From assembly GCA_903813345.2 (NCBI GenBank), contig CAIIXF020000003.1, positions 32,861,151 to 32,925,150 of the forward strand: DNA of 64,000 nucleotides, written 5' to 3'. The notes beneath the pieces are model-generated. The model saw only the letters and a list, made by a program, of their open reading frames with translations. It was not told where the DNA came from and did no database searches. The position numbers were made by a program, and so were the translations under genes. Below, piece by piece: positions 1 to 13,200 of the stretch (the first letter of the stretch is position 1; each line of letters opens with the position of its first letter). Source of the DNA: Owenia fusiformis. Taxonomy: Eukaryota > Annelida > Polychaeta > Sabellida > Oweniidae.

Positions 1-782
1 TAGCTATCATAACATGTACTTAATATTAAATACAAGTATTAAAATAGATATGCATGAATTTATAGAACATTAAAAATCAAGAAATTAGATATATAACATC
101 AAGAAAGAAAATACACCATTGCACAAAAAATGGCTGGATCAAAACCTAATTAGATTTTAGGAAAAAGTAATTAACAGCCTTACTTGATTAACCTCTTGCT
201 TGGTCCAATACAAATAAGTCCATTACATTTGGGGTATGAGAAACATTGATTTATCTATTTCAATTTAATATTTATAGAGCTTTATAGACAAGCTGAACAA
301 AGAGGACATTGGAATTTTGACAAAGTCCTTGATGTGCATGTGCATGGAATTTGCAAGAGGATATCAAGAAAATAAATACAACATCAAATCAAGAAATAAA
401 AATCAGAACAAATAAAACACAGGTTTGAATCTAGACATGCAGGTATCCTATTCATAGCGGTATAGAGGAACTACTTGGCAATTTCACAGTATGTACTAAT
501 TTTTATAAACTTGTATAGATTAAAATCTTGTCACCCCACATGTAGATGAGAAAAATATTGCTACACCAATGTTTGAAATATGATCTAACACAAATGAGGA
601 CTAACAACTATATCTAGGTCTCTACAAATGGATCTATGAACAACACAAACACTGGGCAAGACAAGCAATTCAAATACAATACCTCATTTAATAAAATTCT
701 ACATACTGTACATACAAAGCATAGACTTTTAAATATCTCTAAAAATTTCCTTTAAACCTTTATAATTAAAAGTATGTAGCAA
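1..782. other. AT-rich sequence without visible genes
   Basis: Probably 3' flank, 3' UTR or intron of the coiled-coil gene. No open segment with splice sites and no clear AATAAA on the minus strand was found; minus-strand ATTAAA occurs near 262 and 687. Confidence 0.5.
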
Positions 783-985
783 AAAATGGTTTCTAAATCC
801 CCACCCCATAAACCAAGTCATTACAGATATTTCCTTTAACCTATACAAGGTACCCCCTGACCTAGATTGATAATGAATAAAAAAGGTTTCTATATCAATC
901 CCTTCAGATTTTCCCTTTAACTTTTATAAGGTACCCTTGACCTACAAATGTAATAATAAATAAAAATGGTTTCTATATCCCCACC
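783..985. repeat. Imperfect ~90-bp tandem repeat, 2.3 copies
   Basis: Units starting aatggtttctaaatccccac (about 786), aaaggtttctatatcaatcc (about 881) and aatggtttctatatccccac (about 965). Copies share the internal stretch ataaggtacccttgacct. The third partial copy overlaps the end of exon 33. Confidence 0.7.
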
Positions 986-1215
986 TCATGATGTGCATTC
1001 CTAAGCTGATCCTTCAATGAAGTAATGACATCTTCTAGAGAGTTGATCTTATCCATGGCACCATTTAGTTCATCTTGCGTATGATTCATTTCCTGCGTTA
1101 ATTGTTCTATAATGTCTTCACAATGTGAGATTTTGTCCTTCCTGTCCGTAAGTTGACGATCTAGGTTCTCTATCTCGATACGTTGTTTATCAATGCACTC
1201 ATCTTTCTCAATTTC
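973..1215 (-). CDS. Exon 33 of coiled-coil gene (probable last exon)
   Basis: 80 codons then TAG at 973-975, acceptor ATTTTAG|GAAATT, phase 0. If instead GAG|GTGGGG at 984/985 is a donor, the exon would be 77 codons, the same as exon 32, and the gene would continue past the left edge of the window. No later exon is visible in 1-972, so termination here is preferred. The last codons lie in a tandem repeat. Confidence 0.7.
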   Translation of the reverse strand, partial: EIEKDECIDKQRIEIENLDRQLTDRKDKISHCEDIIEQLTQEMNHTQDELNGAMDKINSLEDVITSLKDQLRNAHHEVGI

Positions 1216-4200
1216 CTAAAATACAAATTTTATTTTTTTGTTAATTTTGCATTGTTTTTTTTAAATTTTTTCTTAACATAAATTTTTGAGTTTTTTTTAT
1301 TTATTAAAATCATATAAACATATCAGTGATAATGACACCCTAGTGGGTGTATCACTTATCACAAGCTAAAAATATTTATAAATAGCATATTGTTAGTTAC
1401 ATTTATAATTGATGTTATTGAAGTTCACAAAAGTAAACAGATAATGCATTGCTATAGTTTTACAAAACATTAGTAGCAATTTTATTCGATAATAAATAAA
1501 ATACCCCAAAAAATTATTTCATTTTGTTACAAATCTGAAGAAATCCATTACTAAATTCTTCATCATCAGAACATATATAAAAGAACTTTACCTTGTTCCT
1601 GCTGTCAGCCAGTTTCTCTTGCAAGGTCCTTATACTTCCCTCCAAGTGGTTGATCTCATCCGTATATTGATTACATTTCTCTTTATAAGTGTTCAAATTA
1701 CTGTCTAATTTATCAACAGTTTCTTTATTTTGTAAAATTTCATCTTCAAGTACAATGATTTGTGACCTTGACTCACTCAGCTGTGTCTCCTGGTGTTTAA
1801 TGGTGTTGTCCTGCTTCTCCACCTGCAAGGTCAAAGTTAAGGTCAAGGCTAAAGTAAAGGTTGAGAACTAGGGTTAAATATCAAGTAAGATGATAAAATG
1901 TTAACTTTGGACAATTTTCAATACTGTTGAGTACATATTATTAAAAAGAATGCCTTAGTCTAAATATGATATTTACATGACAAAATGAAATCACCCAGTA
2001 AGTTTATTCCAAAAAGTTACAAAAAAATAAACAATTTCTAAGAAGCCAACTTCAAATGCTGGCACTTAGTGGCAATTTCACCAGTCACAAAAATGGTGAT
2101 AAGACAAAATGTCACAACCTCTTAGTGATGTCACCACTAGAACCAAATTAATACCCTTAACAACAACAAACCATTGACTAGTGCCTATAATTCCCTTTCA
2201 CCAAGTTAGTTTAACTCTTTAACACCCAGTATTGGATTCAATTATCTTCATTAAGTTGGTATTAATTCAGATTTCCATCTTCAGGAATTGTTTATAATCA
2301 TAGTAAAAGAAGAAAATCAAATTATACGACATAGAGCCTGGGTATGAAAGGGTTAATATTAATATTTTCCAAAATGTTGCCAAATTTGCAATTTTTATAT
2401 AAAGGGGTTCTATAAGATGAAAAATACACTGAAATAAATGTACATAGAAATTATACCATAAGTGAATAATAAACGGACGGACATGTATTTAAATTGATGA
2501 AATCATACCTACGGCTGTGTCTAGCATCTTAATTATTGAAAAATTGAAAAAAAGCTAATTTATAATTAATACTTTGAAATCAGAATTAAAGAAAAATAAA
2601 CAATTTCTAACAAAAGTTTCTAACAATTTATAAAAAAATTATTAATAAATAGGTAAATAATTAAATAGAACATGGGAGCTTAAACTGTAATTTTAGCTTC
2701 GTAATTTGGAGAAATAGAAAGGGCAAATAAAATAAATCATCTGCAAATCTTAACATTTCTTTTTCTGAGGTTTAATGTTGAAAATCTAGTCAAATTAAAT
2801 GAACAGAAAATCAACATTTACGAATTTCATCTTAGGAGGAATGTAAAGCCAAGGAATTTCAAATTGAACCTCTTTCCCAAAACAAAATGATTTCCATTGC
2901 ATGGAACAAACACTATCTACATTGTGTTCCCCTGCAACCCTTGGTTTTTCTAGTAAGTTAGTCAGACAATTTGTAGTGTTTTGTCCTTTCTCATTCTTCA
3001 CATGCTCCACCTTGTCATATTTGGGTTAGGGGTGGGGGAGGGAGTATTACAATAAATGATTGACTTGGCAACACTTTCCAACACATTAGTAAGTATAAGT
3101 ATTTGTAGTAATACATTCCATGTATGCTCAACTATGGTAAATGTAGAACCATAATACAGGTAGCACCATAGGTCATATAGAACCAGTGCATATAGAGCCA
3201 TAGTACATAGTATAGAACCATATAATAGTATAAGTAGAATTACATATGATTGTTAGTGATACTTCTAAATGTTCTAAAACAATTTTATATAATTGTTATA
3301 TTATATGTTAGTTGTTCTACTAACTTTTGATTGGAAATTTTGGGTCTGGAATAAAAAAAGAGAGATGAGAATTTCTTCAAATGTCACATGCAAAATATTT
3401 TTAAACACATTCCTTTAATACGAGCAGTGCCTCACTTCTAATAAAGTTCTTTAATTACAGGCTTTGGAAGAGATTTTATAATATTTGTCTTGAATCATAT
3501 GCAACTATCTGGTCCCCCTCTCCTCTTGCTATACTAAGTCTATTTCTAGTTACATGAGATGAGATTCAAAGAATTCAGTCAAATCTATTACACTTTAGAT
3601 GGTAGACTATATCTTTTACTACCCATGGCTATGTCTACAAAACCCACTTAGATGAAACAAAGGTTCTTAAAAAACTTATATCTGGTTTCACACACCTGTT
3701 CCATCGTATTAGAATGTAGGCTAGTGGCTTCTTCCAGGTCTTGAGATAGATTATCAACGTGAGTTTTCAACTCCGTGTTCTGGTTGCGATAATGTTCTAG
3801 ACTCTCTCCCGTAGTGTGGAGGTCAGCCTGGAGGATCTGCACATCCTGTTGGTATCTTTGTACCTCCTCATTGTGAGAGCTCTTCAATTGCTGGAGATCA
3901 GCTTTCAATTGGTCGATGGTTTTTAAGTGGTTCTTCACCTGAAGGATATGGATAATAAATATATTGCATCGGATATAAAAGGTATTTTTTCATACTACTT
4001 TCACTGTTATGTGTTTGCTTAAGTTATAGTATTAAACTTTATGTAAAGTTTTAAATATTTGTCAACTTTTTAAATATTTATCAACTGGCTGGAAATATTC
4101 ATGCTATTTTTCTTTCTGGGAGCACAACTCAAAAAAATTCAGTGCTACTGGTTGACTTAAAAACGCATTGTCCCCGAGTGGGAATTGAACCCAGTACCAT

Positions 4201-7200
4201 GGGAATCTCCACAATAGAACCAATCATGTTGACTCACCTCTTGTAAAGAGATCTGGTGGTCATGCTGCTGAATCTGTAGGTTCTTAGCATCCTCATTAAT
4301 CTAGAAATATTGTACAATCAAGTTAGAAGACATTTATCACTCACAAAGTCTAACATATTAGCCAATGGGGCATTCAATTTACAAGTATGACATATATAAA
4401 CAAGAAAAACCTCACTGACAATGTCAGACATATATTTTGAAATTTCATTGCCAGCCTTCAGTATTAATAAACTCATCAAAATCTACAGGCATATACAATG
4501 TACATCTGTATTTAGTTTGATTTTGTTAATAGTGGCTTAAAATGTTGAGGATGCATCTACAAAACCATACAAGAAAAGTGACAACACAAAAGTTAAAATC
4601 AAATTTATCATAATAAAGAAATAAAAGTGAGCAACAAAATTGCAGCATTCATTCTTGATCATTAAAGGACAAAAGCAGTTCCCTAAAAATAATAAAAATG
4701 ATTTAGATAAATAGCCATGCAAAATAATCTCATGCTTTTTCACTTTTGTCAAGATATGTCCTAAAAAGATAATAACTACAAACCTTGTCTTCCCTCAACT
4801 CAAGCTCAGCCTCTAGTTGTTTCACTGAACTTTGAAGCTCCCTAACCCGATTATTGAGTCTATTAACCTCATCGTCACGGATATTTAACTAAATTAAGTA
4901 AACAAATGCTCAAAACATGCATAATAAAAAGCAAGCATAAAGATAACAAAAATGGACATATGTTTTTAAATCCAGAGTCCAAATAAATTCAAAACCAGCT
5001 CCAAAACTATTTAACTTAATAAAAATATAATAAGTATTCTTAGCATGCTATACATCAGGCAAATAATAATAACACTATAAAAACTAATATTTTTGCAAAT
5101 TGCAAGTTTTACATTTATTATGACTGATCATGCATCAGACCATTTCATGCTATAAACAAGGCATTAACATGCAAAATGTCACCACCTGCCATTTGTTACA
5201 GATGCTGAATGCTGACTGGCCAAACCAGGAGCCGAGCACCGTCCACAAAAAGTTGGAGACTTAAATAAAATGTCACCATTTGTGGTGGTGACATAAAAAC
5301 TAAACATTAAATTAAAGGATGAAGCAAACAAAATGCACCTCAATACCATACCAGTAAAATGGAGGTGTATGGGGATGGTGGTGGGTAAATATTAAAGTAC
5401 CTCACCTCTTCAATTGAGCCTGTGTATTTCTGCTGAATTGTATCCAGTTCTGTTTGAAGCTTTAAGATCACCTGATCTCTATTGGTCACTTCTGATTGGC
5501 AAGTACGATGTTTTTCCTAAAATAAGTTTTAAGCATAAAATCAACTTCTTTCAGTCATTAACCTCTTGACTACCCAGAGTGACGAGATTTCTTGTCACCT
5601 CAGAAATGACCCTGAAACCCAGAGTGACGAGATGATCCGTCACAAAATTGTTCACTAAAATTGCTCTTATTTGAACAATTTTTATCCAATTTACACAAAA
5701 ATTGTTTTAAAATGTCTAGAAATGATCTCCGCCGTCTAATTTTACTAAATTGAACATCAACCTATTTTAGAACCTGGGATTCAAGAGGTTAATGTATTTG
5801 GATGAAATAAATGTGTGAATTCATACATTGATTTTGCAATTGTCACAGAGTGATGGGAATTCTGGTATAAGCATTATTCTTAACTTATGTTACCAAAGGT
5901 TTTTGGACAAGAAATATTCATAGATTTATAGAAACATCAGCAACATTTAAGGAGAAATGAGGACCTTTTTACCTGAGATATTGTAAGGTCTAATTCTAAC
6001 TGGTGGCACATTTCCTCAAGCTCCCCGACTCTGTTAGAACTTCTCGTTGAAATGTCATTCAGCCGGGAATTATCCGTCTTCAACTTCTCAACCAGGTCTT
6101 CTTGCTTCAATAACTTAAATTAAATATGATAAATAGATATCATAATAATTATCATAAACAATATCTGCCTGCTTCATTGGCGAAAATTGAAATGATTACA
6201 CACCCAATTGTCAAAATTGATTATGTACAGAATTTAGAATGATATATGAGACAGGGCTTTGTTACATTAAGACATTGCCTTATTTCAGTCTGTGTCTGTG
6301 TTTTATAGTAGTTACTATGGCAATATTATGGCAACCTTGTCATTGTTACTCACATCGTCATAGCAAGTTGAATATTGTGACTGGGCCTCAAGGAGATCCT
6401 CCTGAAGGTTCTTGATTGTTTCTTCCCTACTAGACAACTAAAATAAAAAATAAATAAATAAATAAATCTATGTACATATACATGAATGTACAATGGATTA
6501 CATGTAATGATCCCATCATGTCAGTTTTTCACTATCTTCAGATACATGACAGATTTCTACGAAAAGCTTTTTATTCTTAGTACGCAATATTTTTGTCTTT
6601 TTTATCTCATAAGTTTATATGTCAAATCATTTATCTAGTCTTATTTTCAGTTTAGATGTTATAAATTATGAGGCCATGCAATTATTAATTTACTTACATT
6701 TTAAAATAAATGTGTTAGTTTAATTAAAATTATTGAGTGCAAACAACATTTTTACATCAATAAATAAAATGAATATACCATAATAATATAAATTATTTCA
6801 AATAAATCCCAGTTCCTTCACCAAGAAGTATCCCAACTCAACCTATCCCACTACATGCGTGTATTGTAATATATAATATACAGAAGATTGGCATATTGTA
6901 TTTTGAAGAATTGCATAGAGTTATTCATTAGTTATGTGCATTTCGGTGTTGCATCGATATACAATGTAAATAGAATTCCATGTGATTCGTTTGGGAAAAG
7001 TTAAAATGACAACTTAATTTTACCCATTTATCTTTTTTTTGGCTATTGATATAAATGATATCCATGAATCCATAGATTCACTGATTAACACTGTTCAGAC
7101 AATGTTTGAAATCTTCTTGAATTTTGAAATTCAAATATCAATAGAATTTAATTAGAAATAGCACAACCCTTATAAAAAATTCAACCTTGAAGGTCTGAAT

Positions 7201-10200
7201 TTAAACCGTTTCAATCAATGTACACATTAAAATCAGCCTAATCCATGCATTTCAGAGTGGAATTCTATCAATCCTTGCATGCATGTACCCGTGCTTATGT
7301 AACAAATTATTGTCATAAAATATAATGTTGTGGCTCGTGTCGTCTAGTGGCAGTAACATAAAATGTTAGTTTGATTTCTATTTCTTTTATTGTTCATTGA
7401 TTAATATAACTTTACATGTCCTAAGTAATTTCCTGGTTGTAACCGATTGATTATACTCTAAAACTCAACAACTGAATCTTACTCTGCAAAATCACACTGT
7501 CTCTAATCAACTCTAAAATCAACTTCCACATTTCAAACTGAATCTTACTCTGCAAAACCACACTGTCTCTAATCAACTCTAAAATCAACTTCCACATTTC
7601 AAACTGAATCTTACTCTGCAAAACCACACTGTCTCTAATCAACTCTAAAATCAACTTCACTGAGGCTACACAATTCTTATATATATACAGCCTGTTTTTG
7701 GCAAAGAGCCAGGTTGGCAAATAGCCAACTGGCACCAGGCCAACTGGGCATGAAGCCAACTGGCACTGGGCCAAATGGATAAATAATCAAATATACAATA
7801 AAAACATGGGTTCAAAGCAAGGGGAGATCTCCGACCACTCCAGGAAACCCACTAGATCAAAGTACTTATCTTTATTACAGTTGGTTTCCTAGAGGTGTGA
7901 AGTGACATGGATGGTCTTATGTAAAGTTACAATTAAATTGAATGATTAATCCCCAAGAGCAAATATGCATTCAGTGATAACCCTCTCCCTATTTCTGAGT
8001 CAGTTTTAACCCCCTTCCTTTCCTTGACCATCTTTGTTACATTCTCCCCCTACTTTGTAATTATTTGTCCCAAATAAAATAAGGTATATAATGCAGTATA
8101 CTTGCTGTTATAAATATACTTATGTACTTAAAAATAAACAACAGTGGATCAATTGACCAAACTATACCACTAAATGCAAACTTAAATTCCCAACATTATA
8201 ATATAATTATTCAATACCATTGACTGACCTTGAGCATCCTAATTAATTAAAAAAAGTTTGTTTTTTTCTTCTTTTGAAACTTCTCAAAATGCTTTTGCTA
8301 GAATGCCTGTCTAATACTAAGCATAGAAACCACACTATCATCCAAGCACCCAATTACATTTAACCAAAGCTGCATTTGGCAATCAGACATTTAGGCAAAT
8401 AAATCCTACAGACACAACTGGATCACCTTGTCAACCCATACTATATGCAATCCATATTGCGTTAACAACAAATTTTGAGTGACTCAACAAAAAGCTGTAG
8501 GAATAGTCATAAAAATATATCATAAATGGTGTATAGCTTGGAAATAGTCAAAATGCTTCTATCATTCATATTTTATGAGTCAAACCTATAATGACTACTT
8601 ACGCTGTTCTAATCCATATCAATCTAAAGGCTCTCAAAACTTTTAAACATAAATACCAAGGCTCTATTGACCATCAATTCATAAAAACTACTGGCTTTTC
8701 CAGCCGTTACACATAAATTGAAGGATCCCTTGACCCTAATAGTAATACACTTAAAAGCAACAGGCTCTCTTGGCCTTATCTACTTTAAACCACAGGCTCT
8801 CTTGGCCTTATCTACTAAAAACAAAGGCTCTCTTGGCCTCATATACTCTAGGCTCTCTTGGCCTCATATACATGTACTCAAGGGTCACTTAGCCTATATT
8901 CATAATATCATCATAGTTTACAAACAGCCTTTACATTACATGGAAAGAATAATGAATCTTTGTCTTTCAATATCACTACATTCAAGATTGCAACAAGAAG
9001 CCACTTGACAGAACTTTAACCAAGCTATACTTATCTAAAATATGAGATAAAGGTAAAAAGACACAGTCTCTTCCAACAAGTCCAAAATTCATCCTCATGT
9101 GACACATCAATGATTATAATTTGTAGGAAAAATGACATCACCTCCAGCATTTTTGCCAAAACATAACACTCCATAGATGTCTCCTTTTATAACAGCCTTG
9201 CAGTATTCCTCCATAATGTGCTTAAACTTGTCTATTATAATCCAATGATCCGTGATTCGAATATTTTAATCATAATTCCTGATGGAAGTGACATTTGTTG
9301 ACACATTTGTTGAACAGTTATCCATTCCAACAATATTTAAACAAAATAAATATGACCCATTTATCCCTATTCTGGCTGGGTACTATTCAAATGATCTTGA
9401 TTTAATCCAAATCTCACAGCAAATATAAATCCAGCATCAAATCATACAATATTTTGTACCATCATACTATATAATACATATTCATATTTTGTTGTCCTAA
9501 TGTTGACTGGGTACCATCCACAGAAACTTGAGATAATCCAACTATTCACTGTAAGTTAAATAAATAAATCCAAATTCTCTTCTACTTGAACACGTGTAGA
9601 TCAGGTGATGATTAAGTCCTGAGGTACAACAAATTATCAAGGAAAATGTAATGAAATGTATGATCCGCATAGATGAAAGGGTTTGAGCATCCAGTATAAG
9701 TCAGGGGATAATACACTTACAGCAAAGCCACAAATAAATATAAATATTAATTTAAATTGTAATGTTTGACTACTTGAGTGATTAAAAGTGACGGTCATAA
9801 ACAGCAATAGATTGAACATCCATATTTGCTTTGGTATGGCCATAAAACAATCTAGTCCTTAAAGGTGCTATCAATAGCTAATCATATCACTTGTGTTAGC
9901 CCATAACTTTCCAGTTTATGACCTAATTGTTTATCAAATATCTGGGGTAAAAGTCATAAAAATGTTCTGAAATCAAACTGATGATTGAGATGTATGAAAC
10001 ACTGTTTGATTAGTACTAATTATCCTTTGTTCCGTATCACTTTATCCACACTTAACATATCACATAATAAACAGTTTATGGCTGATAGAAACCACACGAT
10101 GTATCATTTTACGATTTGTGCCAAAGTCAAGCAGATACTTGATATCCAATATGTACAGTTTGATAGTAGTCATAATTATCCTCTATATTCTATTCTGTGT

Positions 10201-13200
10201 TTCCTGTCACAAATGACAATTTATGACACATTATTGAACAGTTATCCATTTCAACAATATTAAAACACTATAATTAATGGCCTCTTCGTCTTAATACCAT
10301 CCAAATACACTCAGTAGATCCAAATAACAAAAACCACAAAATCTCTGCAATAGTAATATTGACGTTATCCTTCTACACACATTGTCACATAATGAAAAAT
10401 CTCTAACAACAACAACAAGGTCCAATGTTCAGCCCATGGCGAATCATAACTAAAAATTAGAAGTAGCCTCAGAAGTTACAAAAGTCATACATTGTCAGTT
10501 CAAATATAATCCAATATCTACAGTCTAATCATTTCAACATTCATCCACCATCCATTTTTCTCACATCCATTGTTGGGTTCTTTGTTTTTCGCATTATGCC
10601 ACCCTCTGGCAATACGGGACTCCAGGGTCTCTACTGGTGAAGACCAACACTCATAGGTTATGGGAATAACATCTCCCATGTAGTTTGCTCCCTTTTTAAG
10701 TTTTAGTCTTGTGACATGGTTGGTAGTGGACCAAGCTTTGTGAACAAGCCGTTTTACATGCTTATTCTTGCTTAGCTGGGCTGAAGGCTTGTTGCGCTTT
10801 TCCTTGTAGACTCGTAGACGTGGTTTGTTAACTCTTACTCGATTCTTCACTTCAAACGATTTCAGTGTTTTCTTTGCCATCATGGCTAATCCCCTCTGCG
10901 TTGCATATGATGTGTCCACAGGGGTAGTTTGCACTTGTGCCTGCATTACATGGTTTTCTTCTGAAATTACACCATATTTCTCTGTGTCACTGTTTTCCAA
11001 CAGAACCACCCCTGCCTTCTCTGTGTCGGACTTTTCTACTGTAGAGTTGTCAGAGTCTGCATTTATTGCTTTGTGAGTTTCCAGCAAGTTTCGAGAGGGG
11101 CTCACATTCAATGTCTCATCTTCACTGCTCATCTTGGCATCATGGCGAGTAAAAGCAGATTCAAATTTTGGTGAGGATGGAACAGCTGTACCCCCTGCAT
11201 TACCACTGTTATTTTGCAAAGTGGCATTCAGTTCCATTCTGAGTCTACGTACTTCTTGGTCATACTCCTTTTTCTCTATACGAATTTGTTTGCTTTTCTG
11301 GAAATGCTCATTACACTTTCTTATTTTCTGATTGTTCATCTTCAGTCTGTTGATTTCCTCGGCCATACTGTTATACCTAGTCCTCTGCTGTTTAGGAAAT
11401 TCGTACAATTCTTCAAATAGGTCATTTGCTTCCTTCAATTCTTTGGTTTCATTTTCAGTTAATACTTTTATTTTAGTTCCTAATTCGGTAATCCTAGTAT
11501 TTATAACCGAGTCCTCCATTTCTTGAGTTGTGTTCACTTTCTAACAGAAGGTTCCCAGATTCGTTTTTAAGAAAATATATCTATAAAATCCTGGTCACGG
11601 CACCAATGTAACAAATTATTGTCATAAAATATAATGTTGTGGCTCGTGTCGTCTAGTGGCAGTAACATAAAATGTTAGTTTGATTTCTATTTCTTTTATT
11701 GTTCATTGATTAATATAACTTTACATGTCCTAAGTAATTTCCTGGTTGTAACCGATTGATTATACTCTAAAACTCAACAACTGAATCTTACTCTGCAAAA
11801 TCACACTGTCTCTAATCAACTCTAAAATCAACTTCCACATTTCAAACTGAATCTTACTCTGCAAAACCACACTGTCTCTAATCAACTCTAAAATCAACTT
11901 CCACATTTCAAACTGAATCTTACTCTGCAAAACCACACTGTCTCTAATCAACTCTAAAATCAACTTCACTGAGGCTACACAATTCTTATATATATACAGC
12001 CTGTTTTTGGCAAAGAGCCAGGTTGGCAAATAGCCAACTGGCACCAGGCCAACTGGGCATGAAGCCAACTGGCACTGGGCCAAATGGATAAATAATCAAA
12101 TATACAATAAAAACATGGGTTCAAAGCAAGGGGAGATCTCCGACCACTCCAGGAAACCCACTAGATCAAAGTACTTATCTTTATTACAGTTGGTTTCCTA
12201 GAGGTGTGAAGTGACATGGATGGTCTTATGTAAAGTTACAATTAAATTGAATGATTAATCCCCAAGAGCAAATATGCATTCAGTGATAACCCTCTCCCTA
12301 TTTCTGAGTCAGTTTTAACCCCCTTCCTTTCCTTGACCATCTTTGTTACACTTACAGCATTACACATCTCTCTTGTTCACTCACTCAACCAAACTCATAT
12401 TGAAATAATTGGTACACTCCATAAAAATATATTGAAACATTTGCTACAGCCCAACCAAATAATATAGAAACGTCTTACAAGACTTAACAGAAAATTCCAA
12501 TATTCTTAAAGTATTAAACATAACTAAAATATTGAATGCAAGAAAAATGTCAATTAGCAAAAGAACCAAAAATATATAAAAATAAATATAGCTCAGATCT
12601 TTATGTAAAATAATTACATTTTCAATTGAAAAACAGTACAGGGATGAAAGTCACATCTGAAAACCAAAGTTCCGAAACCCCAAATATAATGAGAGATTCA
12701 TCAAAAATTATATGCCCCGAGCTATGACCTGCCATATGACAAAAGCTCAAAAGGTTATACAAGGGGTGGTCCATATATTCTGATACAAATCTCATATTTC
12801 AAGTTTAGAATAGATAAAAAAATGCAACTGGAATGTGTAAGTAAATGTATCAATAATTTTGAATAACTTCTCCAGAAAGGCAAAGCAAGTTGTATCACCA
12901 AACATTTTATCAAAACGTTTTGATTATCCCTTGTGGAGTTTTTATCTTTAAAACTTAAACTTTCATCCCATATGATTCCTGGATTATAAAATAATGCAAT
13001 AATGTTAAGCATACACCAGTTTAATTTAAGATATATAAAAGCACCAATATGCAAAGCAAAGAACAGAGCTGTCAACCATTGTAAAGATATCCATCTGCTC
13101 ATGTCTTTTTCATGCTATTTCTCTCTAAAAGGAGCAGGGAAAGTATCGCAACAGACTTTTGATAATTTTGACAGTTGATAATTTTTTTGTGAGTAGTTTC

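Larger units (their letters stand above)
7298..8041 (-). repeat. 3' LTR (left copy)
   Basis: 744 bp, TGTAACA...TGTTACA. In element orientation it shows U3, a TATA stretch (7678-7687), a 66-bp tandem repeat, a polyadenylation signal (7386-7391) and U5 with a tRNA-His-like stretch (7340-7350). U3 also has short repeats of ccaactggca. Confidence 0.92.
7298..12350 (-). mobile_element. Complete non-autonomous LTR retrotransposon, 5,053 bp
   Basis: Two 744-bp direct repeats (7298-8041 and 11607-12350) both begin TGTAACA and end TGTTACA. I saw no differences between them by eye, so the insertion is probably young. A 4-bp target duplication CTTA sits at 7294-7297 and 12351-12354. A tRNA-His primer site at the right LTR and a polypurine tract at the left LTR fix the direction as minus. 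The 3,565-bp interior has no reverse transcriptase, integrase or protease, only a 339-codon ORF. It must rely on an autonomous relative, perhaps of Ty3/Gypsy or BEL type (inference). It lies antisense-neutral, in the same direction as the host gene, inside its intron. Confidence 0.92.

Noticed and set aside
7451-7774. 107-codon ORF, repeated exactly at 11760-12083
   Set aside because: It lies inside the LTRs, spans U3 and R, and is kept open by the 66-bp repeat; no start context or position expected for a gene.
10825-11526. Several plus-strand ORFs of 64-83 codons
   Set aside because: Antisense shadows of the 339-codon LTR-element ORF.
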